A stretch of DNA of 64,000 nucleotides from Nesterenkonia ebinurensis (GCF_008711175.1 NZ_VWNF01000011.1:372001-436000), one strand, 5' to 3'. Positions 36,161 through 45,611 are shown, counted from the stretch's first letter. Program-made: numbers and translations. Notes: generated by a model from the letters alone, not told the origin.

Positions 36161-36834
36161 AACTCATCTTCCCTTCTTCCGGCAGCGTCCCTGATGTCCA
36201 GAGGCTTAGGGACCGGTGCTTTGAGCATGGCCCGGAGCGTGGTGTTCAGGTGCAGTGACATGTGCTGGCCGGCCGCTTCAGGGTCGGTCTGCTCGATACC
36301 GCGCACAATGGCTCGGTGTTCTTCCACCACCACCCGCGACCGCTCTTCGTTCGCGCTCACCGCGTAGATCCCCATCCTGAGTTGGCGGTCCCGCAGCCCT
36401 TCGTAGAAACGGGCGATCGCCGTGTTGCCGGCAGCCCAAATCAGATGGGTGTGAAAAGCCCGGTCGAAGTCGATGAATGCAACGGGGTCGTTCACCGCCT
36501 GTTCCTGCTGTTCGATGAGCTCATAGAGTTCATCGACCAAACCGTCAGTCGGCTGGGAGATGACCTGGCGAATACTCCAGCCCTCCACCATAGAACGGGC
36601 CTCCATGACCATGGTGATCTCAGAGGTGGACAGTGGCGGAACATAGGCACCACGTCGCGGAATCAGCTCCAGCAGCCCCTCCGACTCAAGCCGCATAAAG
36701 GCTTCGCGCACCGGTGTTCTGGAGGTCCCTGCCCGTTCAGCAACTTCCGCCTCTGTGAGGAAGACCCCCTCTCCGCGCGGAAGTGTGGCGATGTACTTCT
36801 TCAACCATGTGTATGTGGTGCTGCGTGAACTCAT
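36157..36834 (-). CDS. GntR family regulator, FadR/FCD subgroup
   Basis: 225 residues. The N-terminal winged helix is at 20-70 (AEVAERAGTSRTPVREAFMRLE). The FCD effector domain has the metal-binding histidines in FHTHLIWAAGN, EEHRAIV and HMSLHL. FCD regulators usually repress a catabolic operon until a carboxylated substrate binds. It is embedded in the operon it probably controls, with 4-nt overlaps on both sides. A TGTATACA palindrome upstream of the first gene (44361) is a fitting operator. Confidence 0.93.
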   Translation of the reverse strand: MSSRSTTYTWLKKYIATLPRGEGVFLTEAEVAERAGTSRTPVREAFMRLESEGLLELIPRRGAYVPPLSTSEITMVMEARSMVEGWSIRQVISQPTDGLVDELYELIEQQEQAVNDPVAFIDFDRAFHTHLIWAAGNTAIARFYEGLRDRQLRMGIYAVSANEERSRVVVEEHRAIVRGIEQTDPEAAGQHMSLHLNTTLRAMLKAPVPKPLDIRDAAGRREDEL

Positions 36835-38024
36835 GACCGTGCGTTCGCCACCTCGGAAAGCATGCAGGTTCCTCTGACATAGTCAAGATGTCTGGCCGGA
36901 TCGGCCACGATCTCCCTGAGCTCCTGCTGCTGCTTCAAACGTTCCTCCTCGTTCGTCTCGCGAAGTCTGCGCCAATTCTTGTCTGTTTCCACTGCCACGT
37001 ACTCCTCACTGACCTGTCGTCGGTAAAGATCATAGGAGTCGAGATCCGCATCGTCGTGGCTCCCTGAGATCCGGCCAGCGATGAGCGGAGCCAGATGGTA
37101 GACATCATGGATGCCACTGTTCATGCCGAGACCGCCCAACGGATTATTGATATGGGCAGCGTCCCCGGCCAGGAAGACCCGGCCGAACCGGTAGGAATTC
37201 GCCACCCGCTGATGCACACGGTAGATCGTCGTATGCAGAATCGGCCATGCCCCTTGCTTATCGCCTATCGTCTGCATCTTATGCTGCACGTTCTCCATGG
37301 ACTGGGCTTCTTCATCGCTGACACCCTCCCGAACCGGGAACATCGCCCGCCAGTGCTCCGGGGTCCGCAGCAGCACCAGCCATTCCTGAGGGTCAGATAT
37401 GTAGTTGACAAAAGAGATATCCGGTATCCACGACGTGATGTCCTCGTGGGTCGAGATGACCAGGTACCGCTCCGGGTAGGTCACCCCTTCGAATTCTGCC
37501 CCTACTGACTTCCGCACTGCGCTGCGTGCCCCATCGGTTCCGATGAGGTATTCGCCGATGTAGCGTTTGCCGTTTTCCAGAACGGCCGTGACACTGTGGT
37601 CGTCCTGCTCCACGACAGTCACCCGGGAGTCGAAGAGCACCTCGACGTGAGGAACATCCTTGAGCTTCTCGTAGATGATCTGGGTGAGCTTGCTCTGCTC
37701 ACACTGGATCCGGAAAGGGTATTTTGTGTCTCCGGAAAGCAGGGAGAGGTCCAGTTCTGCGATGAGGCCCCGTTCACGGTCACGGTACTGGAACGTTGGG
37801 ACGTAGAGACCAATCTTCATCAGTTCATCCAGCACATCGAGCTCTTCGAGCATCTCCAGGGTTGGCGGGTGGAACGTGGAGGCACGGGACTCGGTGCTGA
37901 ATGCGCTTCCCGCCTCCAGCACGGTGACCGGCACCCCCTCCCGAGCCAGGATCAGTGCCGCCGTCATTCCCACCGGGCCTGCCCCAGCAATCAGCACCCG
38001 GGAGTCGGCGCTAGTAGATGTCAT
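36831..38024 (-). CDS. FAD-dependent monooxygenase (class A hydroxylase)
   Basis: 397 residues. The N-terminal Rossmann motif is LIAGAGPVGMTAALI, the DG motif GTDGARSAVRK lies near residue 165, and the GD motif is LAGDAAHINNPLGGLGMNSG near 290. This family uses NAD(P)H and oxygen to hydroxylate aromatic acids, and some members open pyridine rings. Substrate not predictable from sequence. The start at 38024 has AAGGAG upstream. It lies between the TRAP permease (23 nt) and GntR (4-nt overlap). Confidence 0.93.
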   Translation of the reverse strand: MTSTSADSRVLIAGAGPVGMTAALILAREGVPVTVLEAGSAFSTESRASTFHPPTLEMLEELDVLDELMKIGLYVPTFQYRDRERGLIAELDLSLLSGDTKYPFRIQCEQSKLTQIIYEKLKDVPHVEVLFDSRVTVVEQDDHSVTAVLENGKRYIGEYLIGTDGARSAVRKSVGAEFEGVTYPERYLVISTHEDITSWIPDISFVNYISDPQEWLVLLRTPEHWRAMFPVREGVSDEEAQSMENVQHKMQTIGDKQGAWPILHTTIYRVHQRVANSYRFGRVFLAGDAAHINNPLGGLGMNSGIHDVYHLAPLIAGRISGSHDDADLDSYDLYRRQVSEEYVAVETDKNWRRLRETNEEERLKQQQELREIVADPARHLDYVRGTCMLSEVANARS

Positions 38025-38047
38025 GGAGATTCTCCTTACTCGTTGTG

Positions 38048-40039
38048 TCATATCGACGATGTAGCGGTATCAGCGTGGTCGTGCACCTCGGTCTGCTCGG
38101 TGCGGCGTTGTCTATTGCGGATCGCCCTAACGATGACAAGCCCAGCTACTGCCAGAGCGGCGATGCCGCTGACTGTGTAGCCTGGGAAGATCAGTGCGAC
38201 TGCCCCCAGCAGCAGGAAGAGCCGGGAGGGCCAAGTCAGTCGGCCGGATTCATAGCCGACAACGGCAGCTGACAGGGCGTAGACTCCGAGCAACGCTGTG
38301 GCGGTGTACCAAACGGTCTGCTCAACCCCGCCCTGCATCAGTAGCGCTGGGGAGAAGACAAAAGCATAGGGCACCAGATAGGCCGCCAAACTGATCACGA
38401 ATGCGGTAATCCCGGTCCGGGCAATGGGACTTCCAGCGATACCAGCTGCCGCAAAGGCCGCCAAAGCCACTGGTGGTGTGATCATGCTCAGGCAGGCAAA
38501 ATAGAAGATGAAGAGGTGCGCAGCGATGCCAGGAACCCCGAGCTCAATCAGCGGGGGTGCCATCAGAACCGCTGCCATGATGTAGGCAGAGGTGGTCGGC
38601 ATGCCCATGCCGAGGATGATGGTGGCCACCATCACGACGACGAGTCCCACCACCAGGTTGCCACCGGAGACGCTCAGCACCAGGTCGGTGAAGCGCCGCC
38701 CAAGGTTGGTCTGGACGATCACCCCCACCACGATGCCTGCCAACGCGCAGGGAAGCGCGACGGCGACGGCTCGTCGGGCACCGCTTTCCAAGGCGGTGAG
38801 AATAGTGACCGGGGTGAACCAGGTCTGCCGCCGGAGAAAACCGACGACGACAGCGACGATGATGGCCTCGAACGCTGAGGCCATCAGGGAGCGTCCCGAG
38901 AGGATCATGTAGACCAGATAGCCCAAAGGGATCAGCAGATGCAGTCGAGTGAGAATCTCTTTCAGCGGGGTTCGCTCGTCCTTGGGCAGCGGCTGCAGGT
39001 CGTCTCTCCTCGCCTGCTTGTCGACCATGAAGAACCCTGCGGCGAAGTAGAGCAGGGCCGGAATGAGAGCGGCGATGACCACCTCGTAATACGGCATACC
39101 CAGCATCTGCGCCATGATGAAAGCACCAGCCCCCATAATCGGGGGCAACAGCTGACCTCCGGTAGACGCCATTGCTTCCACACCGGCAGCGAACCGTGCT
39201 TTGAACCCCATCCGCTTCATCAGCGGAATGGTGAACACACCTGTTCCGACCACATTGGCCACCGCTGAACCGTTGATAGAGCCCATCAGCGCTGAACCGA
39301 TGATGGAAGCTTTCGCTGGCCCGCCTTTGGCTTTTCCGGTCAGCGACAGTGCGATATCGATAAAAAGTCGGCCGCCGCCTGAAACTTCGAGGAACGCGGC
39401 AAAGAGAATAAAATAGAAGACATAGTCTGCAGAGACCCCTACTGGGGTACCGAACATTCCCTGTGGGGAGAGAAACTGCAGGTCGATGAATCTCTCCAAG
39501 TTAAGTCCTGGGTGCCTGAGGGCACCGCTTAGCTGGTCTCCCCACATCTGGTATCCGAGAAAGACCAGGGCAACGATGGAAAGGCTGACTCCCACCACCC
39601 GCCGGCATGCCTCTAACACCAGGATGATCAGCAGCAGGCCGACCATGATGTCAGTGGCCAGGACGTCATCAATAAAGGTCACCCGCTCAGCAATGCGCTG
39701 GGAGTGCATCAGGTAATAGGCTCCGATGCCGAGCGAGGCCGCCACCAGTACCAGATCCATCCCCGTCACCCAGCGCGGTTCAAGACTCTTCTCTTCCTCG
39801 TCGGCCTCCCGGTCCGGGGAGGGATCCGAGCTTTCCTGATGGTCTCCGCGTTTCCGCCACCGTCTCAGCACGGGGGATCCTGCAAAGACGAGGGCTGTGC
39901 CCAGGGCAACGTGCAGAGGGCGGAAGACCATGGAGTGCGGGGTTCCGTAAGCTGCCGCATATAGATGGAATCCTGACCATCCGATGGCGATGATCGCAGC
40001 GACGGTCAGGAAGCGGCGGAACTGTGAGATGAGAGTCAT
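38048..40039 (-). CDS. TRAP transporter fused permease (4TM-12TM), TAXI type
   Basis: 663 residues. The small DctQ-like part is at residues 1-150 and the large DctM-like channel follows. Typical motifs: GSALMGSINGSAVANVVGTGVFTIPLMKR cut by helix turns, GMGMPTTSAYIMAAVLMAP and FACLSMITPPVALAAFAAAG. Fused permeases of this kind work with TAXI binding proteins, one of which is encoded two genes upstream. The ATG at 40039 is preferred to the GTG at 40045, because AAGGTG overlaps the GTG and serves the ATG as ribosome binding site. Confidence 0.94.
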   Translation of the reverse strand: MTLISQFRRFLTVAAIIAIGWSGFHLYAAAYGTPHSMVFRPLHVALGTALVFAGSPVLRRWRKRGDHQESSDPSPDREADEEEKSLEPRWVTGMDLVLVAASLGIGAYYLMHSQRIAERVTFIDDVLATDIMVGLLLIILVLEACRRVVGVSLSIVALVFLGYQMWGDQLSGALRHPGLNLERFIDLQFLSPQGMFGTPVGVSADYVFYFILFAAFLEVSGGGRLFIDIALSLTGKAKGGPAKASIIGSALMGSINGSAVANVVGTGVFTIPLMKRMGFKARFAAGVEAMASTGGQLLPPIMGAGAFIMAQMLGMPYYEVVIAALIPALLYFAAGFFMVDKQARRDDLQPLPKDERTPLKEILTRLHLLIPLGYLVYMILSGRSLMASAFEAIIVAVVVGFLRRQTWFTPVTILTALESGARRAVAVALPCALAGIVVGVIVQTNLGRRFTDLVLSVSGGNLVVGLVVVMVATIILGMGMPTTSAYIMAAVLMAPPLIELGVPGIAAHLFIFYFACLSMITPPVALAAFAAAGIAGSPIARTGITAFVISLAAYLVPYAFVFSPALLMQGGVEQTVWYTATALLGVYALSAAVVGYESGRLTWPSRLFLLLGAVALIFPGYTVSGIAALAVAGLVIVRAIRNRQRRTEQTEVHDHADTATSSI

Positions 40040-40041
40040 AA

Positions 40042-41637
40042 TCACCTTGTCAGGGCATCGGGCGAGAAGTTGAGCTCGAGGAGAGTGGGCGTCTCCCGCT
40101 GACGGGCATGTGTATATGCGCCATGGAAGTCTTCGACAGTGACGGTTACTCCGTGAGCGCCCATGGCCTCAGCCATCGCGGCGAACGACACTTCACCGAA
40201 CTCCACTCCGCAGAGCCTGCCCCTATAGTCCACATTCTGATGACGACGGATGCTGCCATACGAGGAGTTATTGACTACCACCACAGTGAGTTGGACCTCT
40301 AATCTGACTGCGGTCTCCAACTCCTGGATGGTCATCATGAGCCCACCATCACCGGCAAGCGCGACAACTTCTCGTCCGGGTCTGCTTTTCGCCACGGCAA
40401 TGGCTGCCGGAAGCGCATAACCCATAGCCCCTGAGGTGGGCCCAAGGTACCGTCGCGCCCCGGTGTAGCAGATTCCCCGGGCAAAGGGAAGGTAGAAGTC
40501 ACCAGCGTCTGAGGTGATCACAGCGTCGTCGTCGAGGAGTTGGTTGAGGTGCCAGGCAACAGTCTCAAGCGGTGCAGCACCGACGGGAGAGCCTTCGTCC
40601 TCCGCTGCAGCCGAGCTCTGATCATCCCCGGAAGTGGTGTTCAGGACAAAATCCCTGGCCGCTGCGAGATCTTCAATTGCTTGCACTGGGTCTGCGACGT
40701 AAGCGTAGTTGGTTGTCGCGGTGGACCGGCTGAGCACTTCAGGAGAGGGGTCGATATGAATGACTGTCTGCTTGCTGGAGGGGAATCTATATCGCAGGGT
40801 GGTCAGCTCGGAGAGGCGAGTGCCCAGGACCAAGACCACATCGGCGTTGTGCATTGCCTGTTGAACAGCCGGCTGCGTTTTGAGCGAGACGGTACCGGCA
40901 AAGTGCGGATCGTCATTGGGGTACGAATCGTGCCGACGGAACCCGGCCACCACTTTGGCACCAGTTCGGCCCGCTATGTACGAGAGCTCTGCGGAGGCAG
41001 CGTAGTTCTTGGTCCCGCCGCCGACGATGATGACCGGGTGTGCTGCGTAATCAAGCAACTGATTAATCTCCTGCACTGCTCTCGTGCCCAAGGCCGAGCT
41101 CGGCACTTTGGGCACGAGAACAGAACTGTTCTCAGAAGGTTCGGACTGCACATCTTCTGGGATGGTCAAGACCACCGGTCCTGGTCGATCCGATAGAGCT
41201 ATCTGCACTGCCCGTCCGGTGAGTTCGGCCGCCCGGTTTGCTCGGGGAATCTCGAGAGACGCCTTGGCTAGAGGCTGGAACATTGCGGTCAAGTCCGCTT
41301 CTTGCCATGCCTCCCGGTAGCGCCATCGTGTCGAAACCTGGCCCACAAGAGCGATCAGTGGGGTGGAGTCCTGACGAGCAGTGTGTACTCCGATGGAGAG
41401 GTTGGCCGCTCCCACCGCAGCAGTGCCGATGCAGACACCCGGGGCTCCGGTGAGCTTGCCTTCAGCCTCCGCCATATAGGCAGCAGCCCCCTCGTGGCGG
41501 GTGGCCACGAATTCCATCTCAGCTCGGCGGTGTATCTCATCGACCAGGTCTAGGCAATGTTCTCCCGGAACGCCGTAGACCCGTCGGACCCCGGCCTCAG
41601 CCAGCGTCTTCACAATCGCCTGTGCACCTGTTGTCAT
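40042..41637 (-). CDS. Thiamine pyrophosphate-dependent enzyme (acetolactate synthase-like / 2-oxoacid decarboxylase)
   Basis: 531 residues with all three TPP-enzyme domains. The catalytic Glu49 is in ATRHEGAAAYMAEA. The cofactor motif GDGGLMMTIQELETA ends with NNSSYG. There is no small regulatory ALS subunit nearby, and the gene lies between TRAP genes, so a role in decarboxylating or joining a catabolic 2-oxo acid is more likely than branched-chain amino-acid synthesis. The aldehyde dehydrogenase in the same run could oxidise the aldehyde it releases. Confidence 0.9.
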   Translation of the reverse strand: MTTGAQAIVKTLAEAGVRRVYGVPGEHCLDLVDEIHRRAEMEFVATRHEGAAAYMAEAEGKLTGAPGVCIGTAAVGAANLSIGVHTARQDSTPLIALVGQVSTRWRYREAWQEADLTAMFQPLAKASLEIPRANRAAELTGRAVQIALSDRPGPVVLTIPEDVQSEPSENSSVLVPKVPSSALGTRAVQEINQLLDYAAHPVIIVGGGTKNYAASAELSYIAGRTGAKVVAGFRRHDSYPNDDPHFAGTVSLKTQPAVQQAMHNADVVLVLGTRLSELTTLRYRFPSSKQTVIHIDPSPEVLSRSTATTNYAYVADPVQAIEDLAAARDFVLNTTSGDDQSSAAAEDEGSPVGAAPLETVAWHLNQLLDDDAVITSDAGDFYLPFARGICYTGARRYLGPTSGAMGYALPAAIAVAKSRPGREVVALAGDGGLMMTIQELETAVRLEVQLTVVVVNNSSYGSIRRHQNVDYRGRLCGVEFGEVSFAAMAEAMGAHGVTVTVEDFHGAYTHARQRETPTLLELNFSPDALTR

Positions 41638-41674
41638 AGCGACCTAAAACTCTCCTGGTTTCTGCCGTCCTGCC

Positions 41675-42724
41675 TCACTCCATCAGACCGGCGTCACGGT
41701 AATACTGCTCTGCACCGGGGTGGAGCGGTACGCCTGCGGTCATCTCGTCGGTGAACGCAAGCTCTGGATCGAATGTCGCCATGCTGGCGTTGGCCTCTTT
41801 GAGCTGCTCAGCGTTTTCGATGATGCTCTGAGTGATGGCATAGGCAATGTCATCATCAAGGTCTGCACCGGCGACGATCGCGGTGGTGAATCCAACCAGC
41901 TGCACGTCTTCATCCTGGCCGACAAAGCTTTCGGCTGGGAGGACGGCACCTTCGAGACCGAAATCGTTGAGATATTCGATGGCGGACTCACTGATCTCCA
42001 GGAACTTAATGTCGCTGGTCTGGGCCAGCTCCGTGATATTCGGATGCCCGTCATTGATCGCTTGGATCCACAGGTCGGCGTTGTTGTCCCGGATGGCGTT
42101 GGAGGCCACATCTGTGCTGGTGGGCTCAAAGCTGCCACCCCAGGACTCGATATCGCTCACACTTGCTCCGTGCGCTTGGAGGATGAGGTTGGTTCCGACA
42201 TCACCGAGCGAACCGCGGGGCTGGCTGACCAGATCAAGGGCCATCTGGTCCTCAGCGATCTCCTCGATGGAGTCGAAAGGAGCATTCGCTGGAGCGATCG
42301 GCCCAAAGTAGTACTGGTCAATGCCACCTACGAGGATCCTGAGATCTTCGAAAGGCTCCTCTTCAAAGGGGGTTCCCTCCTCCCCGACATAGGCCCAGGC
42401 TGCCACAGCGCTGAACGTTGTGGCAAAGTCAGCCTCCCCAGTGGTCACCAGCTCCGGGTTGCCGATGGAGCCGGCGTAGGGCAGTACCTCCACTCCGGAG
42501 CCGCTGGGCAGATCGCTTTCGAGGGCCTGGCCGATGCTGACCCCGTAGTTGTACCACCCGGATCCTTGGTCCAGAGTGGCCATGCTGAGGTCGATAGGAC
42601 TATCCAGATCAGCATCAGAGTCACCATTGGCATTCTCCCCGGCGTCCTCGCCGCAACTGCTCAGAGACAGCAGACCGAGAAGAGCAAGTGCCGTGATTCG
42701 ATGTGCATAATGAAAAAGTGTCAT
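41675..42724 (-). CDS. TAXI family TRAP transporter solute-binding lipoprotein
   Basis: 349 residues. A lipoprotein signal peptide (ALLGLLSLSSC) gives acylation at Cys25, so it is membrane-anchored outside. The TAXI fold is recognisable by LPSGSGVEVLPYAGSIGN, DFATTFSAVAAWAYVGEEG, the segment VSQPRGSLGDVGTNLILQAHG cut in two, and the terminal VPLHPGAEQYYRDAGL. TAXI proteins bind small carboxylates such as glutamate or 2-oxoglutarate; ligand here unknown. The start at 42724 has AAAGGA upstream and yields a proper signal peptide. Confidence 0.93.
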   Translation of the reverse strand: MTLFHYAHRITALALLGLLSLSSCGEDAGENANGDSDADLDSPIDLSMATLDQGSGWYNYGVSIGQALESDLPSGSGVEVLPYAGSIGNPELVTTGEADFATTFSAVAAWAYVGEEGTPFEEEPFEDLRILVGGIDQYYFGPIAPANAPFDSIEEIAEDQMALDLVSQPRGSLGDVGTNLILQAHGASVSDIESWGGSFEPTSTDVASNAIRDNNADLWIQAINDGHPNITELAQTSDIKFLEISESAIEYLNDFGLEGAVLPAESFVGQDEDVQLVGFTTAIVAGADLDDDIAYAITQSIIENAEQLKEANASMATFDPELAFTDEMTAGVPLHPGAEQYYRDAGLME

Positions 42725-42821
42725 TGTTGTTCCTTTGTGTGAACGGTGCGAAGGACGAACTGTCGTGTGTACTACATAGAGATGTGGGTTCGGTTTAGCT
42801 GCGAGTACAGCTTCTGTGCAT

Positions 42822-44279
42822 TCAGCGCTCAAAGTGGCGGAATTGAGTTTCCATGTATTCGAGTACACCCCACCTCCCCCCAGAGCGGCCTATCCCTGAC
42901 TTCTTTGTCCCGCCGAAGGGGATCGAGGCATCCCCTGTTGGGGCTCCGTTGTTCACGCCGACGATTCCGCACTCCAGATGCTCTGCGACCCGATGTGCGC
43001 GAGCTGCATCTGAGGTGCACAGATAGCCGGCCAGGCCGACATCGACTCGGTTGGCCCTATGTAGAACCTCCTCCTCGGTCTCAAACACACTCAACCCGAG
43101 CACTGGGCCGAATATCTCTTCCTGGAAGAGCCGCATGCTGTCCTCAACTCCCCGCAGTAGGCTGGGCTCTACGTACCGGCCATCGACGCTTCCCCCGCAG
43201 AGCAGCTGGGCTCCTTGGGCCTGAGCGTCCTGGACCAGGCCACGGATTTTCTCTGCGGCAGCAGTATTGATCACTGGGCCTACATTCACCTCAGGGTGGC
43301 GGGGGTCACCAAGGCGGAGACTCTCATACGCCGCGCGGAGCTTTTCTTCCAGTTCAGCCGTAACAGTGTGGTGGACGTACACCCGGTTGACGGCAGTGCA
43401 GTTCTGCCCGTTGATCCGGAATTTACAACGAAGAAGCTCTTGCACTGCCTGATCGAGGTCTGCATCTTCAAAGATAATGAACGGGGCATTGCCACCAAGT
43501 TCCATGGAGACTCTCATCAGATGCTGAGCCGCCTGCATGTACAACGCAGTACCGGTAGCTTGACTGCCGGTGAACGTTAGTTTTCGAAATATCCCGGAGT
43601 TCATCGCAGCAGCCACCACTGTTCCGGGATACGTGGTCGGAATAACGGTGAATGTTCCAGTGGGCGCACCGGTCTCTTCCCACAGCTGTTGCAGAAGCGA
43701 GGCTGTCAGTGGGGTTTGCTCGGCAGGTTTTAGCACCACTGTGCATCCGGCGGCCAGCGCAGGCGCAGAGGAGCGCAGAACCAATGCTGCCGGGAAGTTC
43801 CAGGGCGTGATGCTCAGAATCGGACCGAGAGCCTGCCAGCCGACCTCCCGCGAGACTGTATCGCTGGGTGCAGGGAGGATGATGCCTGCCTCTCGGCTGA
43901 TCTCCTCGGCACTGAGACGTGCGAAATCAGCCGCATATCGGATTTCAGCCCGCGCTTCAGCGGCCGTCTTTCCTGATTCAAGTGTGATCAGTGCAGCCAT
44001 CAGCTCTGTGCAACTGATGATTCGGCCTGCCCATGCCAGCAAATACTCGGCTCGCTGGCGTGCAGGAAGGGTGCGCCATTGGCCGAAAGCAGAGCCTGCC
44101 TGGTCGGCGATACTGACTGCCTCCTCAGTTCCGGTCTCCCGGAGAGTGCCCACAACCTGCCCGTCAATGGGAGAGCGGACTGTGAAACTCGTGGTGTCGT
44201 CCGGAAGGAGCTGAGCGAAAGAGGAGTGACTTACACCTCTCAGGTCCTCGTGGCTAAGCACTGCAGCACCAGGTGACAT
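42822..44279 (-). CDS. Aldehyde dehydrogenase, succinate-semialdehyde dehydrogenase-like
   Basis: 485 residues, NAD(P)-dependent. Catalytic Glu near residue 260 in SMELGGNAPF and Cys near residue 294 in NGQNCTAVNRVYV. The N and G of the oxyanion/cofactor sites are conserved (ITPWNFPAALVLR, FTGSQATG). The GDASIPFGGTKKSGIGRSGG end is typical of the GabD group. First gene of the run that ends at 33212. The ATG at 44279 has GGAGGG upstream. There is a 97-nt gap to the TAXI gene. Confidence 0.94.
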   Translation of the reverse strand: MSPGAAVLSHEDLRGVSHSSFAQLLPDDTTSFTVRSPIDGQVVGTLRETGTEEAVSIADQAGSAFGQWRTLPARQRAEYLLAWAGRIISCTELMAALITLESGKTAAEARAEIRYAADFARLSAEEISREAGIILPAPSDTVSREVGWQALGPILSITPWNFPAALVLRSSAPALAAGCTVVLKPAEQTPLTASLLQQLWEETGAPTGTFTVIPTTYPGTVVAAAMNSGIFRKLTFTGSQATGTALYMQAAQHLMRVSMELGGNAPFIIFEDADLDQAVQELLRCKFRINGQNCTAVNRVYVHHTVTAELEEKLRAAYESLRLGDPRHPEVNVGPVINTAAAEKIRGLVQDAQAQGAQLLCGGSVDGRYVEPSLLRGVEDSMRLFQEEIFGPVLGLSVFETEEEVLHRANRVDVGLAGYLCTSDAARAHRVAEHLECGIVGVNNGAPTGDASIPFGGTKKSGIGRSGGRWGVLEYMETQFRHFER

Positions 44280-44360
44280 TCTTGGCCCTCCTCTCTGAAA
44301 CACCCTCGCAATAAGCGAGTGATAAGCGGCACATATAGCCTATCCCGTAGATATACTGCT

Positions 44361-44368
44361 TGTATACA
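44361..44368. promoter_or_regulatory. Candidate GntR/FCD operator upstream of the catabolic operon
   Basis: TGTATACA, a perfect 8-bp palindrome in the context TTGTATACAG, lies about 80 nt before the first gene of the operon. FCD-type GntR sites known from other bacteria often have a TTGTATACAA-like core. TATATC and TATATG boxes nearby on the minus strand are possible -10 elements. Confidence 0.4.
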
Positions 44369-44470
44369 GTTAGTACGCATTACTGTAAGAGGCTAAAATT
44401 TCAAGCAGGTTACACCGTCGTTTCACCTATAAGGCAGCGTTGCGAGCAGCACCATTCCCCCACACAGGTC

Positions 44471-44483
44471 TACGCTAGTACGG
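44471..44483 (+). promoter_or_regulatory. Leaderless-type -10 box of the membrane-protein gene
   Basis: TACGCT at 44471-44476, 7 nt before the GTG start at 44484, with no Shine-Dalgarno sequence. Confidence 0.45.
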
Positions 44484-45611
44484 GTGAGCAGCGATGACTC
44501 CTACACATCCCGACACTCCCGTCCAGCTGACGGGTACTCCCCCGCCTATTCCCCGGTGCCAAACTTCTTGGCACCGGTAGAGCAACCGGAGCAGCAGCCT
44601 GAAGAGGATTCCAAGGGCTACCTGCTACCCACCCTGGCTTGGGGCCTGGGCCTGATCCTGGCCGCAGTGGCTGCAGTAGTGGCGATCTGGCAAGTCAATG
44701 AGCGCCTCTACTCCCCAGAGGTCACCGCAGAGCGGTACTGGGAGGCCCTCTCCTCCGGGGCCAGCTCCGAGGCGCTGGGCCAGCTCAGCTCGGTGCCCAG
44801 CTTCGCCCGGGACAATGAGGTGGACAATCTGCTGCTGACCCCCGGCCCGCTGGCCTACTCCGCCGAGCGCATCTCTGATGCACAGCTCGCCGCAGGCGAG
44901 GACGACGCCGCACTGAGCTTCACTGCCCTGGAGGAGGATTTCACCACTGAGCTGCCGCTGACTCACACCGGCACCACCTGGGGGTTCTTCGACACCTGGG
45001 AGTTGGCCCCGCAGGCGGTTACCTGGTTCCAAGTAGAGGTTCCCGGGGCCCCTGAGGGCGCCATCGGGCAGATCCAGATCAACGGCGAACCGGTGAACCT
45101 TCTGGAGGAGACTGCCCGGCTCTCCGCCCTGGTGCCCACCGTTGCGGAGATCAGTATCGACTCTCAGTGGCTGGTGGGCTCAGCTGACCATGTGGTGGTC
45201 GCTGCTGAGGACCCCAGTGCCCCTGTCGAGCAGGTGTTCATGGAGCTTGAGGCCTCGGAGGAGGCGGTGGCCCTGCTGCACCAGGAGCTTGCAGAGTACT
45301 TTGAGAGCTGCAACCAGCAGGTGCTGATGCCCTCCGGCTGCCCTGTTGGGCACTCCACCACCAACCAGGTGGATGCTGACACCATCGAGTGGAGCTTTCC
45401 CGATCCGGAGGACTTTGAGCTGACCTTCGACGCTGAGGGCTGGCATGTCAGCTTCGAGGAACCGGTAGCAGAGATCAGCTACCAGGCCCTGCATCACCAC
45501 ACCGGTGAGGAGCTTCAAGAGACTGAGCAGCACCCCTTCTACCTGGAGATTCAGGTGGGCGCCAGCGGTGAGGACCTGGTGGTCTCGGTCCGCGGCACTG
45601 AGGCAGGTTAA
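44484..45611 (+). CDS. Single-pass membrane protein of unknown function
   Basis: 375 residues. A Pro/Tyr/Gln-rich cytoplasmic N-terminus (1-45) precedes one helix (about 46-68, GLGLILAAVAAVVAIWQV). A long acidic external domain follows, with a YWEALSSG motif just after the membrane and a Cys pair around GCPVG and SCNQQ that could form a disulfide. GTG start, 7 nt after TACGCT. Its last 127 bp and the following ATPase start are duplicated at 57513, next to a broken relative of this gene. The ancestral neighbour was evidently the P-type ATPase. Confidence 0.75.
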   Translation: MSSDDSYTSRHSRPADGYSPAYSPVPNFLAPVEQPEQQPEEDSKGYLLPTLAWGLGLILAAVAAVVAIWQVNERLYSPEVTAERYWEALSSGASSEALGQLSSVPSFARDNEVDNLLLTPGPLAYSAERISDAQLAAGEDDAALSFTALEEDFTTELPLTHTGTTWGFFDTWELAPQAVTWFQVEVPGAPEGAIGQIQINGEPVNLLEETARLSALVPTVAEISIDSQWLVGSADHVVVAAEDPSAPVEQVFMELEASEEAVALLHQELAEYFESCNQQVLMPSGCPVGHSTTNQVDADTIEWSFPDPEDFELTFDAEGWHVSFEEPVAEISYQALHHHTGEELQETEQHPFYLEIQVGASGEDLVVSVRGTEAG

